The notes: a model not told the origin generated them from the sequence alone. Positions 44,796-53,581 are shown, counted from the first letter of the stretch. The stretch is 64,000 bases of DNA from Nitrosospira sp. Nsp11 (GCF_900142705.1 NZ_FRBV01000001.1:434001-498000); one strand, 5' to 3'. Program-made: numbers and translations.

Positions 44796-46475
44796 ATGCC
44801 CAAGACGTTACTAAAAAAGCTCGTCATCAAAAAGTTCCGAGCACTGAACAACGTAAATATTGAGTTTGGAACTCATGTTACCGTTATATGCGGGAAAAAT
44901 GGAACTTCTAAATCATCCATCCTTGGTATTGCTGCGCAGATTTTTAGTTTTGAAAAAAACTACCTAAAGGACGAGCAACTGCGATTTCAAACTATAACTG
45001 GATCGAACTTCAAATCATTACCCTCTGAACATTTTCGTTTCTCCGATAAGTATGATGTACCTGGATCATTGGACGTAGCGGTTGAGCTACACGATGGCTA
45101 CAGCGATAACGATGCCACTGCCGAACTTGGATTATTCAGTCGAGGATCTTCTGCTAGACCAGTTGTTCGAAAGAACACAACCGCAGAGAAAGGGAGGGAA
45201 AGTCGCAATTTCACACATCCAGTTATTTTTCTTAGCCTAAAAAGGTTGCAGCCAATCGCCTCCAGAGAATATAAGGTTCGCGATTTCGAGTACTTAAGCG
45301 CGCATGAGCAGCAGTTCATCAACCTGAACAATCAGTTGCTCAACAAAACATCGTCTTCTGCAACAGGCACAGGTGGTTCGATCAACTCAGCAGTCGCACA
45401 CGCAGAAAACTACGATCAAGATTCTGTGTCAGCAGGAGAAGACAATGCTGGACAAATCGTTTTGGCGCTGATGTCCTTTAGAAAGCTAAAGGAAGAATAT
45501 TCCGATTACAAAGGTGGTCTTCTGCTTATCGATGAGGCAGATGCGGGATTGTTCCCAGCAGCACAGACAAAACTGCTCGAGATACTAGAAAAAGAATGCA
45601 ACGATCTTGAGTTGCAAGTAATTATGACTTCCCATTCTCCGACCTTGATCGAACGCACATATGATTTAAGCAAAAAATATCAACGAAAATTCAAAACGGT
45701 GTACCTGAGCGATACCTTTGGTCCTGTTCAGGCTATGCATGACATTTCTTGGCCAGGAATTAATTCCGACCTGCTCACCACAACAGTTGCAGCCCCAAAT
45801 GAAATTTCCTTGCCAAAAATAAATGTCTATTTCGAAGATAAAGAAGGATGGAATTTTTTCAACACGCTGCTATTTCGGCACAAAAGTAAGAAATACATCA
45901 ATCAATTGGATGACGTGTCACTTGGCTGCGCCAACTACATTCAACTTGTGCGAAAAGGCGTTCCGGAATTCTCAGCCAAGAGCATCATCATTCTAGATGG
46001 CGATGTCGAAGGAATAAAGAGTCTTAACTCGATTATTCTGCTGCCAGGGCCGCTGCCGCCCGATCAACTTATATTTGAGTTTTTATACAACCTACCCCCA
46101 AGTGACGAACTCTGGAAAAATACAATCCACTTCACACGACCTGTATTTACTAATTGCGCATCGAAGATAATAAGTACTCTGTCTATTACCGGCAACCAAC
46201 TCAACCTCAAATCACTTGTCGATTCCTTCAGCAAAAGTAATACAACAGAACCGAAAGTCAAGCTTAGAGAGGTATTTAAGGATTTTTATAAAACTCCTGA
46301 TTTTCAAAATTTCCTTACCCAAAAGGGAAAGAATAATCCTTGGAAAAGATGGGCTTACGACAACCAAGCCGCCAGCCAAGAATTTAGATCACTTTTTACA
46401 AAACGCCTCGCCAAGACGATGCGAGATGGCTATGGCGTCGACGAGTCAAAGTTAATTTTTCTAGAAAACAAATAA
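44796..46475 (+). CDS. AAA/ABC-type ATPase fused to a TOPRIM-like domain (OLD/PARIS-like, putative defence)
   Basis: About 559 residues from ATG 44796 (MPKTLLKKLVIKKFRALNNV), chosen for its upstream GAAGG; an ATG at 44736 would add 20 residues. The ATPase part has Walker A GKNGTSKSS (33-41), a signature-like SAGEDNAGQIVLALMSF, Walker B GLLLIDEADAG (D246, E247) and the H-loop TSHSPTLIE. After about residue 335 comes a TOPRIM-like core: VYFEDKEGW (E347) and ILDGDVEG (D401, D403), then an ILLPGPLPPDQLIFEFL segment as in OLD-type and DUF4435 proteins. Such fusions occur in anti-phage systems (OLD nucleases, Gabija GajA, PARIS). An adenine methyltransferase gene follows. Defence by DNA or RNA cleavage is an inference. 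Confidence 0.8.
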   Translation: MPKTLLKKLVIKKFRALNNVNIEFGTHVTVICGKNGTSKSSILGIAAQIFSFEKNYLKDEQLRFQTITGSNFKSLPSEHFRFSDKYDVPGSLDVAVELHDGYSDNDATAELGLFSRGSSARPVVRKNTTAEKGRESRNFTHPVIFLSLKRLQPIASREYKVRDFEYLSAHEQQFINLNNQLLNKTSSSATGTGGSINSAVAHAENYDQDSVSAGEDNAGQIVLALMSFRKLKEEYSDYKGGLLLIDEADAGLFPAAQTKLLEILEKECNDLELQVIMTSHSPTLIERTYDLSKKYQRKFKTVYLSDTFGPVQAMHDISWPGINSDLLTTTVAAPNEISLPKINVYFEDKEGWNFFNTLLFRHKSKKYINQLDDVSLGCANYIQLVRKGVPEFSAKSIIILDGDVEGIKSLNSIILLPGPLPPDQLIFEFLYNLPPSDELWKNTIHFTRPVFTNCASKIISTLSITGNQLNLKSLVDSFSKSNTTEPKVKLREVFKDFYKTPDFQNFLTQKGKNNPWKRWAYDNQAASQEFRSLFTKRLAKTMRDGYGVDESKLIFLENK

Positions 46476-46520
46476 GTTACACAGAGATACCTGGACCTCA
46501 TTCTTTGAGATAATCCTCTC

Positions 46521-47396
46521 ATGTACTCTAATAAGCTTTACACACCTCTGCGCTACCCTGGCGGAAAGGCACGCTTCGCACCCTTCATTGCGCGAGTGAT
46601 GGAAGTAAATGGATTAACGGGCGGCCATTATCTTGAGCCGTATGCTGGTGGTGCGGGCGTTGCACTCGAGTTGCTATATGATGGCCATGCAAACCATGTA
46701 CACATCAATGATTTGGATTCTGCAGTCCACTCCTTCTGGGTTGCGGTAACGAAGAAACCCGAGGAAGTGCTGAAGTTACTTCATGATACGCCTGTCACTA
46801 TGGACCAATGGTTCAAGTGGAGGTTAGTTTTGCGTGGAGAGGTGGAGGCCGACTTGGTTGAGCGCGGCTTTGCGACTTTGTTTATGAATCGCACAAACCG
46901 ATCTGGGATCCTGAAGGGCGGCGTCATTGGTGGTTTAGCACAAAGGGGGAGCTATAAGCTTGATGCCAGATTCAAGAAAGACGCGTTAGCTGCAAGGATA
47001 CGGAAGATCGCGGACCATGCGAGCCAAATTACGGTTTATAGCGAGGATGCTTTGGCTCTGTTGCAGCGCTGTGGGACGTTCCTGCGCAAGGAGTCGCTAA
47101 TTTATCTAGATCCGCCCTACTATGTAAAAGGGCAAGGTCTGTACCGGAATTTTTACATGCACGACGACCACCTCAAAATCGCAACGGCACTGCAATCCAA
47201 CCGATTCATGCTGCCATGGGTGGTGTCCTATGATAACGCTACCGAAATTTGCGATATGTACCGGCTTAGCAAGTGTCTTTCGTATAACTTAAACTATACA
47301 GCTCAAAAGCGCTATGTCGGCAATGAAGTGATGTTTTTCAGTTACGAGCTTCTCGTTCCTGAAAATGAGATTCCGCAGTCGAAGCTGATTGCATAA
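46521..47396 (+). CDS. D12-class adenine-specific DNA methyltransferase (Dam/DpnM-like)
   Basis: A 291-residue N6-adenine methyltransferase. SAM motif X is LRYPGGKAR (10-18), motif I is EPYAGGAG (39-46), and catalytic motif IV is DPPY (197-200). The target-recognition insert lies between (about 70-180), with NRTNRSGILKGGVIGG typical of D12 enzymes. The recognition sequence cannot be read from the protein. It is 45 bp after the ATPase-TOPRIM gene on the same strand with no terminator between, so the two probably form an operon. The ribosome site is weak. Confidence 0.92.
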   Translation: MYSNKLYTPLRYPGGKARFAPFIARVMEVNGLTGGHYLEPYAGGAGVALELLYDGHANHVHINDLDSAVHSFWVAVTKKPEEVLKLLHDTPVTMDQWFKWRLVLRGEVEADLVERGFATLFMNRTNRSGILKGGVIGGLAQRGSYKLDARFKKDALAARIRKIADHASQITVYSEDALALLQRCGTFLRKESLIYLDPPYYVKGQGLYRNFYMHDDHLKIATALQSNRFMLPWVVSYDNATEICDMYRLSKCLSYNLNYTAQKRYVGNEVMFFSYELLVPENEIPQSKLIA

Positions 47397-47559
47397 TAGA
47401 GAAAAGAGCTATTTCTCTCATGTCAAGGTGTTGCGCGATGACTTGCGGAGAAAGATTGCTAAAGTCCCCAGAGCGAGTGTCCTTTCAAGTGGCAATTGAT
47501 ATGGGGCAATAACGCGCGCTTGCTGTCGTTGATGTGGAGACCATCTAAAGAATTTGAGG

Positions 47560-47793
47560 CTACACGCCGATTGTTATTTCGGCGACCTTCACGTGGCCGG
47601 CTTTGCGTTTATCCTTGAGCCGGTAGCTTTCCTTGCACATCTGCACGATATGTGCGTGATGCCGCAACCGAGCCAACATGGCGTCATCAAGGTTGGATCG
47701 TCGGCGGCGCAGTACCTGCGCACAAGGGCGAGCATTGTTCTTAACGTTTAGGATCTTCTCCAGGAAATCGGATCTTCTCCAGGAAATCCTCAT
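47560..47793 (-). pseudogene. 3' remnant of an IS21-type IstB helper ATPase
   Basis: The minus-strand frame ends ...NLDDAMLARLRHHAHIVQMC, KESYRLKDKRKAG..., which resembles the C-terminal end of IstB-like ATPases from IS21-family elements. No Walker motifs, no IstA and no intact gene remain, so this is a decayed insertion. It begins close to a 19-bp tandem duplication (47751-47788). A further minus-strand frame at 47830-48027 could be more debris but is not identified. Confidence 0.55.
47751..47788. repeat. 19-bp tandem duplication
   Basis: GGATCTTCTCCAGGAAATC occurs twice with no spacer (47751-47769, 47770-47788) inside the IstB remnant frame. It looks like a slippage or insertion footprint. 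Confidence 0.85.
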
Positions 47794-48111
47794 CCAATAC
47801 CTGAGTCGCTGCCCGCGGCGATGTCGTTGTCAAGCGCGCTCATTCAACGCCGTCAGCCTTTGCTGCCGGGCTGCCTTGTCCAGCCTGGCTAGTGCCAGCC
47901 GTTCCAGCAACCCCGGCGTCCTGCATTTACCTCTCGTTCTTGCCCGAACGGGTCGCGTCGTATCGATCCCTCCGCCCCTACATATGCTTCCACTCCAACA
48001 GAATTGGCCAGCGGACTCGTGCATCATGTTGACTTCGTTTTCGATGGGTGAACCGCCCGAGTCGCTCTGTTGGCTCTCATTTTAGCGGTGCAGAAGGCCT
48101 CCTCCATCCCC
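47794..48111. other. Insertion-sequence debris, no intact gene
   Basis: About 320 bp between the IstB remnant and the promoter at 48112. A 65-codon minus-strand frame (47830-48027, ending LERLALARLDKAARQQ...) has coding-like composition but no recognised homology or ribosome site. Confidence 0.4.
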
Positions 48112-48140
48112 TTGACAAAGATGTGGTCTTCACATATTCT
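48112..48140 (+). promoter_or_regulatory. Sigma-70 promoter for the small membrane-peptide unit
   Basis: Consensus -35 TTGACA (48112-48117), an exact 17-base spacer and -10 TATTCT (48135-48140). It overlaps the first two of the phased TTCACA repeats. Predicted start of transcription is near 48147. Confidence 0.7.
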
Positions 48141-48183
48141 TCACACACGCCTCACAAAAACTTCACAAAAACTTCACAAGTCC
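48129..48183 (+). promoter_or_regulatory. Five 11-bp-phased TTCACA repeats (candidate OmpR/PhoB-type binding array)
   Basis: TTCACA starts at 48129, 48140, 48162 and 48173, and CTCACA at 48151: exactly 11 bases apart, about one helical turn. Winged-helix response regulators of the OmpR/PhoB family bind direct repeats with this 11-bp period. The first two repeats overlap the -10 region, which would suit repression from this promoter, while activation would need a promoter just downstream. The last two units share the longer form AACTTCACAA. Confidence 0.65.
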
Positions 48184-48233
48184 TTTTTGGAAATAGCGCA
48201 AGCTTTGCAATTAATCGAAAATGGAGCGGCAAG

Positions 48234-48350
48234 ATGAAAACTGAAAACATGAAACCGGAAAACAGTAAGGATGAAAGCGTCGAAAATGATAACGTTCTTG
48301 AACTTTTCCTGCTCGTGGTGTTGGCCGGATTGATGGGACTGGCTTCCTGA
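48234..48350 (+). CDS. Small membrane peptide, 38 residues
   Basis: Not a known family. The ATG at 48234 follows GGAGCGGCAAG (spacing eight). The peptide has a charged N-terminal half (MKTENMKPENSKDESVENDN) and a C-terminal transmembrane-like stretch (VLELFLLVVLAGLMGLAS). It is the only frame between a strong promoter and a terminator, which supports expression. Size and layout are those of small regulatory or toxin-like membrane peptides, but nothing in the sequence proves either role. Confidence 0.5.
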   Translation: MKTENMKPENSKDESVENDNVLELFLLVVLAGLMGLAS

Positions 48351-48475
48351 GGGTTGGAATTACCCGAATGACAAGAGGCCAAACGTAAATGGTCTCCACT
48401 GCCAGCCCCCAACTGGCAAAAGGAAGGCGGCCCCGCTACGGCTTCCCTGATAACCCGCATCCGCGGGTTTTTTAT
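48351..48475 (+). ncRNA. Hairpin-rich 3' region of the small-peptide transcript
   Basis: Several stems occur in sequence: GAGGCC/GGTCTC (with one wobble) around 48375-48396, TGCCAG/CTGGCA (48400-48418, perfect), and GGAAG/CTTCC around 48422-48445, before the terminator. The AGGAAGG at 48421 could be an RNA-protein binding motif. It may be a processed small RNA or simply a structured 3' untranslated region; no known RNA family was recognised. Confidence 0.35.
48452..48475 (+). terminator. Rho-independent terminator of the small-peptide unit
   Basis: A 7-bp stem AACCCGC/GCGGGTT with a 4-base loop is followed by TTTTTATT. It ends a predicted transcript of about 330 bases that starts near 48147. 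Confidence 0.88.
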
Positions 48476-48769
48476 TGCTTGGGGACAAGTGTCGCCAAAG
48501 CAAGGCGGCAGGAAGATATAAGGAACGAAAACTAACCCCCCGCGAAATCAGGAAAATCTATAGGTCAGACTCGATCGGTCTTTTTCTTTCCATGGACATC
48601 CTTTGGCAGCCTTCGCTTCGTGAAGTCAGATGCTAGAGGTTCTGTAAACAGTATTGGGGACAGACGGAGCCAGTCCCTGCTCATTCATGAGCTTTCCTCG
48701 TTTTCAATGCAATAGCTGTCGCCTGAAAACCCCCGCCCAGCCTGGAGGCGACTTCAAACCACATTCCGA
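48476..48769. other. Intergenic region at the right end of the island
   Basis: About 290 bp. It contains a phrase ATTGGGGACAGAC (48653-48665) often seen near REP-associated transposase remnants, but no open frame. Nothing else identifiable. Confidence 0.4.
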
Positions 48770-49444
48770 TCAGCGGGGACCTGTAAAAATCGAGATCGAC
48801 AAACCATCCCATCCCTTTATGCCCACTGTCTGAATCGCGGTCGAAGTCAATCGTGGTTCGGCGGCCAGAAGTTCAAAGAAGTGCCGTGTTCCCTGAACGT
48901 CCGGGTCGCTGCTGTCCGCATCCATCACCCGGCCCTTGCGAACGACATTGTCGCAAATGATCAGCGTCCCCTGCTGCGACAGCTTCAGTGCGCCCTTTAG
49001 GTACGTCGGATTGTTTTCCTTGTCCGCATCGATGAATACGAGATCGAACGGCTCCACATGATCGGCCGCGAGCTTTTCCAGGGTATCGGCAGCCCTGCCG
49101 ACAATGATTGTGACAACATCCGACAAACCAGCCAATTCGATATTTTTTCGTGCAACCTCCGCATGGACGTGACTCACCTCCAGCGAAACGAGCGAGCCAC
49201 CGGGCGGGAGCGCCCGTGCAAGCCAGATGGTGCTGTATCCGCCCAGCGTGCCGATTTCCAGAATGCGACGGGCGCCCCGGATTTGCGCCAGCATGTGCAG
49301 CAGCTTCCCCTGGTTGGGCGCGACATTTATCGACGGCAACCCTGCGTCGGTACAATGCTTCAGCGCTGCCTCCAGAACGGGATCTGCGGGTATCAGCATC
49401 TCCGAAAAATACGCATCGACGGCGGACCATTGTTCCAGACTCAT
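48770..49444 (-). CDS. SAM-dependent O-methyltransferase (CCoAOMT-like)
   Basis: A 224-residue class I methyltransferase. The start is ATG 49444 (MSLEQWSAVDAYFSEML) with AATAAGGAGG about eight bases upstream; a 15-residue longer frame exists. SAM motif I is ILEIGTLGGYSTIWLA, and metal and substrate residues lie in VFIDADKENNPTYL and IICDNVV. The family methylates catechols or similar hydroxyls, often with Mg. The substrate is unknown. It stands alone. Confidence 0.88.
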   Translation of the reverse strand: MSLEQWSAVDAYFSEMLIPADPVLEAALKHCTDAGLPSINVAPNQGKLLHMLAQIRGARRILEIGTLGGYSTIWLARALPPGGSLVSLEVSHVHAEVARKNIELAGLSDVVTIIVGRAADTLEKLAADHVEPFDLVFIDADKENNPTYLKGALKLSQQGTLIICDNVVRKGRVMDADSSDPDVQGTRHFFELLAAEPRLTSTAIQTVGIKGWDGLSISIFTGPR

Positions 49445-49708
49445 GCAGAATGCCTCCTTATTATTTTTATCGCAAAAGAGCACGGCCATGTCGCCGGCTT
49501 TACTGCGCGCCCGAACGCACCTCGCATGGGCGCACTCCAGTTAATCAATGTCTATCTTATTCATGACGCTTTGCGACCTTGCCTAACCGGGATAATTCAG
49601 CAGCTTGAACAAAGCGCTCGAAATCAGTCTTTGCTTTTCGATAGGAATCGGCTGCTTCACTGAGACTTGGCAGCCGGCTGAGCGGGTGCGAACAAATTCC
49701 GCAGACCG

Positions 49709-50383
49709 TTAGCTCGACGGCTCATCCTTCTCCGCCGGGAAACCATAAAACTGGGAGCCGAGCTCAATCAGGGAACGACCCTGGCTTCTCCGGTGCCGGT
49801 TGGTATCGCGCAGCGAGTAGACGCAACCGCAATACTCCTGCTGATAAAACTCCTCGCGCTTGCTGATTTCGATCATGCGCGCCGAACCGCCACCCTTTCG
49901 CCAGTTGTAATCCCAGTAGACCAGCCCCTCATAGCGTCCTGCCGCGCGGCGACCGCAATCGTTGATCTGCTCCATGTTCTTCCAGCGCGAAATGCCGAGA
50001 GAGCTCGTTATCACGGGAAAGCCGTTCTCGAAAGCATACAGCGCAGTGCGTTCGAAGCGCATGTCGAAGCACATGGTGCACCGGATGCCGCGTTCGGGCT
50101 CCCACTCCATGCCTTTGGCGCGCGCAAACCAGTTTTCCGTGTCGTAATCCGCATCTATGAATTCGATGCCGTGCTTGTCCGCAAACCGGATGTTTTCATT
50201 CTTGCGCAGAAGGTATTCGCGCTCGGGATGAATGTTGGGGTTGTAGAAAAAAATGGTGTAGTTGATCCCGGAGACCAGCATGGCCTCCATGACTTCCCCC
50301 GAGCAGGGCGCGCAACAAGAATGCAGCAATACCTTTTTTTCGCCGCCGGGTGGGATGAGACTCGGCCTTTTCGTTTCGTCCAT
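49709..50383 (-). CDS. queH: Epoxyqueuosine reductase QueH
   Basis: A 224-residue Fe-S enzyme of the DUF208 family that makes queuosine in tRNA anticodons, a non-orthologous replacement of QueG. Cysteine motifs HSCCAPC (near 22-28), CTMCF (near 102) and EYCGC (near 183) supply the cluster and redox cysteines, with SLGISRWKN typical of the family. Slightly longer than the minimal form because of a C-terminal tail. No other queuosine gene is nearby. Confidence 0.9.
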   Translation of the reverse strand: MDETKRPSLIPPGGEKKVLLHSCCAPCSGEVMEAMLVSGINYTIFFYNPNIHPEREYLLRKNENIRFADKHGIEFIDADYDTENWFARAKGMEWEPERGIRCTMCFDMRFERTALYAFENGFPVITSSLGISRWKNMEQINDCGRRAAGRYEGLVYWDYNWRKGGGSARMIEISKREEFYQQEYCGCVYSLRDTNRHRRSQGRSLIELGSQFYGFPAEKDEPSS

Positions 50384-50668
50384 GGCATTAGGCTAACAGA
50401 CTTGCCTATATTTTTCCACCGGTAGCCGCCTTTTCCGGTTGCCGGGAAAGGCTTTTCTTTGGTTCAAGCTCCGCGTCTGCCGCGCTTGTGGAAATGATTC
50501 ACACAGCGTTGCTGACGTAAGCACGGCACCCTGGCTGCCTCGATAAATCGGGCTTGGAAAACGCTGAGGGCATTGCTCTGAGGAGCATCACTGGAAAACC
50601 TCGGGACGTAGTCAGTGGTTACTGATCTTTGTGTTAGTATTTCCACCTCATCTTTCTTGTACCAACCC

Positions 50669-50839
50669 ATGCGTACGCTTTCTTCCGTCGTTGTGATAGT
50701 TTTGCTGCTCAGTGCTTGCGGCCTTAAAGCGCCTCTCTATCTTCCGCAGAAAGCGCCTCCGCCACAGAAATCGTCCACCCCGCAGAAGTCCCCTGCGCCC
50801 CAACCTCAACAGCCTTCAGATGAAGAGAGAAGGGAGTGA
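50669..50839 (+). CDS. lptM: LptM/YifL-type small lipoprotein
   Basis: A 56-residue lipoprotein with signal MRTLSSVVVIVLLLSAC. The mature start CGLKAPLYLP matches the LptM motif; LptM helps LptD mature in the LPS export complex (family knowledge). The rest is a Pro/Gln-rich tail. The ATG at 50669 begins the signal peptide. Its stop overlaps the GTG of lysA (GTGA); lptM-lysA is a common proteobacterial pair. Confidence 0.85.
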   Translation: MRTLSSVVVIVLLLSACGLKAPLYLPQKAPPPQKSSTPQKSPAPQPQQPSDEERRE

Positions 50840-52092
50840 GCGGCTTCCCTTCATTCAGTTATCGTAATGGCAGGCTATGCGGTGAATCGGTTGAGCTGGA
50901 TCGCATCGCCCGAGAGTTCGGCACGCCTTGCTATATTTATTCGCGCGCCGCGCTAACTGCCGCTTACAGAGAATTCGATGCTGCTTTTGCCGGGCGCGAC
51001 CATCTGGTGTGCTATGCGGTCAAGGCCAATTCCAATCTGGCTATTCTCAATTTGTTCGCCCGCCTCGGCAGCGGCTTCGACATTGTCTCGGGCGGTGAAC
51101 TGCAGAGGGTGCTGAAAGCCGGAGGCGATCCGAAAAAAATCGTTTTTTCGGGAGTCGGCAAGCAGCCTGAAGAAATGCGGGCGGCGCTTGACGCAGGGAT
51201 ACTTTGCTTCAATGTGGAGTCGGAAGCGGAGTTGAGAGTGTTGAATCAGGTCTCTGGGCAGATGAATAAAATCGCACCCGTGAGCCTGCGGGTCAACCCC
51301 GACGTCGATGCCAGAACCCACCCGTATATTTCTACCGGCCTCAAGGAGAATAAATTCGGTATTCCCTTCGACGAAGCGGAATCGCTTTATGTCTCCTCCC
51401 ATGCATTTTCCAACGTACGCATTACCGGACTCGATTGCCACATAGGTTCGCAGTTGACCGAGCTCGCCCCTTTCGTCGAAAGCTGCGAAAAAATGCTGAG
51501 GCTGCTGGACCGTCTCGAAGCGCAGGGCTTGCAAATCGATCATCTGGATTTGGGCGGGGGGTTGGGAATTCGTTATTCCGGGGAAAATCCGCCTCTCGTC
51601 CGGGAATATATCGATGTGTTGCGCACCGGTATCGGCCAGCGTAAGCAGCGTATCCTGATCGAGCCTGGTCGCGCGCTGGTGGGAAACGCCGGTATATTGC
51701 TCACGCGGGTTGAGTATCTCAAGCATACGCCCCATCGCGACTTCGCCATTGTGGATGCGGCGATGAATGATCTGATGCGTCCGGCGCTATACGATGCTTA
51801 TCATGAGATTCTTCCCGTTATTTCCGAGGATGACATGAGCGCTAAAACTTATCAGGTGGTCGGCCCTGTTTGCGAAACGGGCGACTTTCTCGGGCATGAT
51901 CGGAAGCTGGCATTACGCCAGGGAGATTTGCTTGCCATCATGTCCGCTGGGGCATATGGCATGAGCATGAGCTCAAATTACAATACTCGTCCCCGCGCCG
52001 CCGAAGTGATGATCGATGGCGACGATGTTCATCTTATTCGAGAGCGAGAATCCATAGAGCAATTGACCGCCGGTGAGAAAATTCTGCCGTAG
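50836..52092 (+). CDS. lysA: Diaminopimelate decarboxylase
   Basis: A 418-residue PLP enzyme that makes lysine from meso-DAP. The PLP lysine is K63 in CYAVKANSNLAIL. HIGSQLTELAPF, LGGGLGI and the catalytic GPVCETGDFLG are present. The start GTG (50836) overlaps the lptM stop and has AGAAGGGAG upstream. Normal length. Convergent with mgtE, 43 bp apart. Confidence 0.97.
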   Translation: MSGFPSFSYRNGRLCGESVELDRIAREFGTPCYIYSRAALTAAYREFDAAFAGRDHLVCYAVKANSNLAILNLFARLGSGFDIVSGGELQRVLKAGGDPKKIVFSGVGKQPEEMRAALDAGILCFNVESEAELRVLNQVSGQMNKIAPVSLRVNPDVDARTHPYISTGLKENKFGIPFDEAESLYVSSHAFSNVRITGLDCHIGSQLTELAPFVESCEKMLRLLDRLEAQGLQIDHLDLGGGLGIRYSGENPPLVREYIDVLRTGIGQRKQRILIEPGRALVGNAGILLTRVEYLKHTPHRDFAIVDAAMNDLMRPALYDAYHEILPVISEDDMSAKTYQVVGPVCETGDFLGHDRKLALRQGDLLAIMSAGAYGMSMSSNYNTRPRAAEVMIDGDDVHLIRERESIEQLTAGEKILP

Positions 52093-52135
52093 CTTAACTA
52101 GCAGCTTCAATTATGTGATCTCGCTCCTGGATTTG

Positions 52136-53581
52136 TTACACCAGAAAAATTGTAGCCAGCCCCAGAAAAATAAAAAAACCTCCGCTATCGGTAACGGCGG
52201 TAATCATCACGCTGGAGCCTGCCGCCGGGTCGCGGCCGAATTTATGAAGGGTCAGCGGTATCAGCACACCCACTGTTGCTGCCAGCAGTAAATTCAATAT
52301 CATTGCCAACATCATTACCAGACTGAGGGGAATGCTGCGGTAAATCAGAAAAGCGAATATCCCTACCACGCTACCCCACATCAGGCCATTCACTGCGCTC
52401 AAACTGATTTCCTTGCCAAGCAGCATCCGGGCATTCCTTGGGTCAAGTTGCCCCAAGGCAAGCGCCCTCACAATCATGGTAATTGTCTGATTGCCGGAAT
52501 TGCCACCGACCCCGGCAATAATCGGCATCAGCGCCGCCAGCGCTACCAGTTTTTCAATCGAATCTTCAAATATGCCTATTACGCGCGAGGCAATAAAAGC
52601 GGTCACCAGATTAATGGCTAGCCATGTCCAGCGGTTCTTCAAGCTTTTCCATACCGGCGCAAACAGATCCTCTTCCTGTCGCAGGCCAGCCAGGCTCAGC
52701 GCCTCGCTTTCTGATTCCTCGCGGATAAAGTCCATTACCGCGTTAACAGTCACGCGCCCGACAAGCTTATCTTCCGCATTTACCACGGGGGCCGAAACCA
52801 GATCGTAGCGCTCGAACGCCTGCGCCGCCCGATGCGCCTTCTCATCGGGATGAAACACTGTCATTTCGGTGGTCATCACCGAAACGACCTGCGCGCCGGG
52901 ATCGCTGACCAACAGGCGGTTCAGCGGTAGCACGCCCTTGAGATACTCTTCCCGATCCACCACGAATAATTGATCAGTGTGGTCCGGCAATTCATCCAGC
53001 CGCCGCAAATAGCGCAGCACCACTTCCAGCGTGACATCCTCACGAATAGTCACAACGTCAAAATCCATCAGTGCGCCGACCGAATCCTCTGAATAAGACA
53101 TGGCGGAGCGCAATTTCTCGCGCTCCTCCATCGGCAGCGACTGGAATACATCATCGAGAATATAACGTGGAAAATCGGAGGCGATGTCGGCAATTTCGTC
53201 AGCGTCAAGCTGCTCTGCCGCGGCGCGCATCTCGCGCCTGTCCATCGTGGCGATCAGCGTCTCACGTACCGCGTCCGAAACTTCCAGAAGAATTTCGCCG
53301 TCACGCTCCGCGTTGACCAGGTCCCAGATCAAAAGGCGGTCTTCCAGCCGCATCGCCTCCAGAATGTGCGCAATGTCGGCGGGGTGTAGCTTGTCCAGGA
53401 GCTTTTGCAGCTCAGCCAGATTCTGCTTATCCGGCCATTCTTCCTCGAATTCCCGGTCTGACGGTGCTGCATGGGCATGCGCAAGACTTTCGGCAAGCCT
53501 GTGCTCGTGCAACAAGTAGGTTACCCGTTGCAGATGCTCTTGCAGATTTTCTGTTTCCCTGAGGTTGTTTGCTTTTGTCAT
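52136..53581 (-). CDS. mgtE: Magnesium transporter MgtE
   Basis: A 481-residue Mg channel of the inner membrane. An N-terminal helical domain of acidic, leucine-rich repeats (about 25-150, including LHPADIAHIL) is followed by a CBS pair (about 160-280). Five hydrophobic segments fill 310-481, with the pore region MPIIAGVGGNSGNQTITMIVRALALG. Closed by Mg through the CBS and N domains in homologues. Monocistronic, followed by a repeat element upstream of its start. Confidence 0.95.
   Translation of the reverse strand: MTKANNLRETENLQEHLQRVTYLLHEHRLAESLAHAHAAPSDREFEEEWPDKQNLAELQKLLDKLHPADIAHILEAMRLEDRLLIWDLVNAERDGEILLEVSDAVRETLIATMDRREMRAAAEQLDADEIADIASDFPRYILDDVFQSLPMEEREKLRSAMSYSEDSVGALMDFDVVTIREDVTLEVVLRYLRRLDELPDHTDQLFVVDREEYLKGVLPLNRLLVSDPGAQVVSVMTTEMTVFHPDEKAHRAAQAFERYDLVSAPVVNAEDKLVGRVTVNAVMDFIREESESEALSLAGLRQEEDLFAPVWKSLKNRWTWLAINLVTAFIASRVIGIFEDSIEKLVALAALMPIIAGVGGNSGNQTITMIVRALALGQLDPRNARMLLGKEISLSAVNGLMWGSVVGIFAFLIYRSIPLSLVMMLAMILNLLLAATVGVLIPLTLHKFGRDPAAGSSVMITAVTDSGGFFIFLGLATIFLV

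Noticed and set aside
48129-48183. The phased TTCACA repeats as a CRISPR array or replication iterons
   Set aside because: Units are only 11 bp with no spacers, and no cas or rep gene is near; a regulator-binding array fits better.
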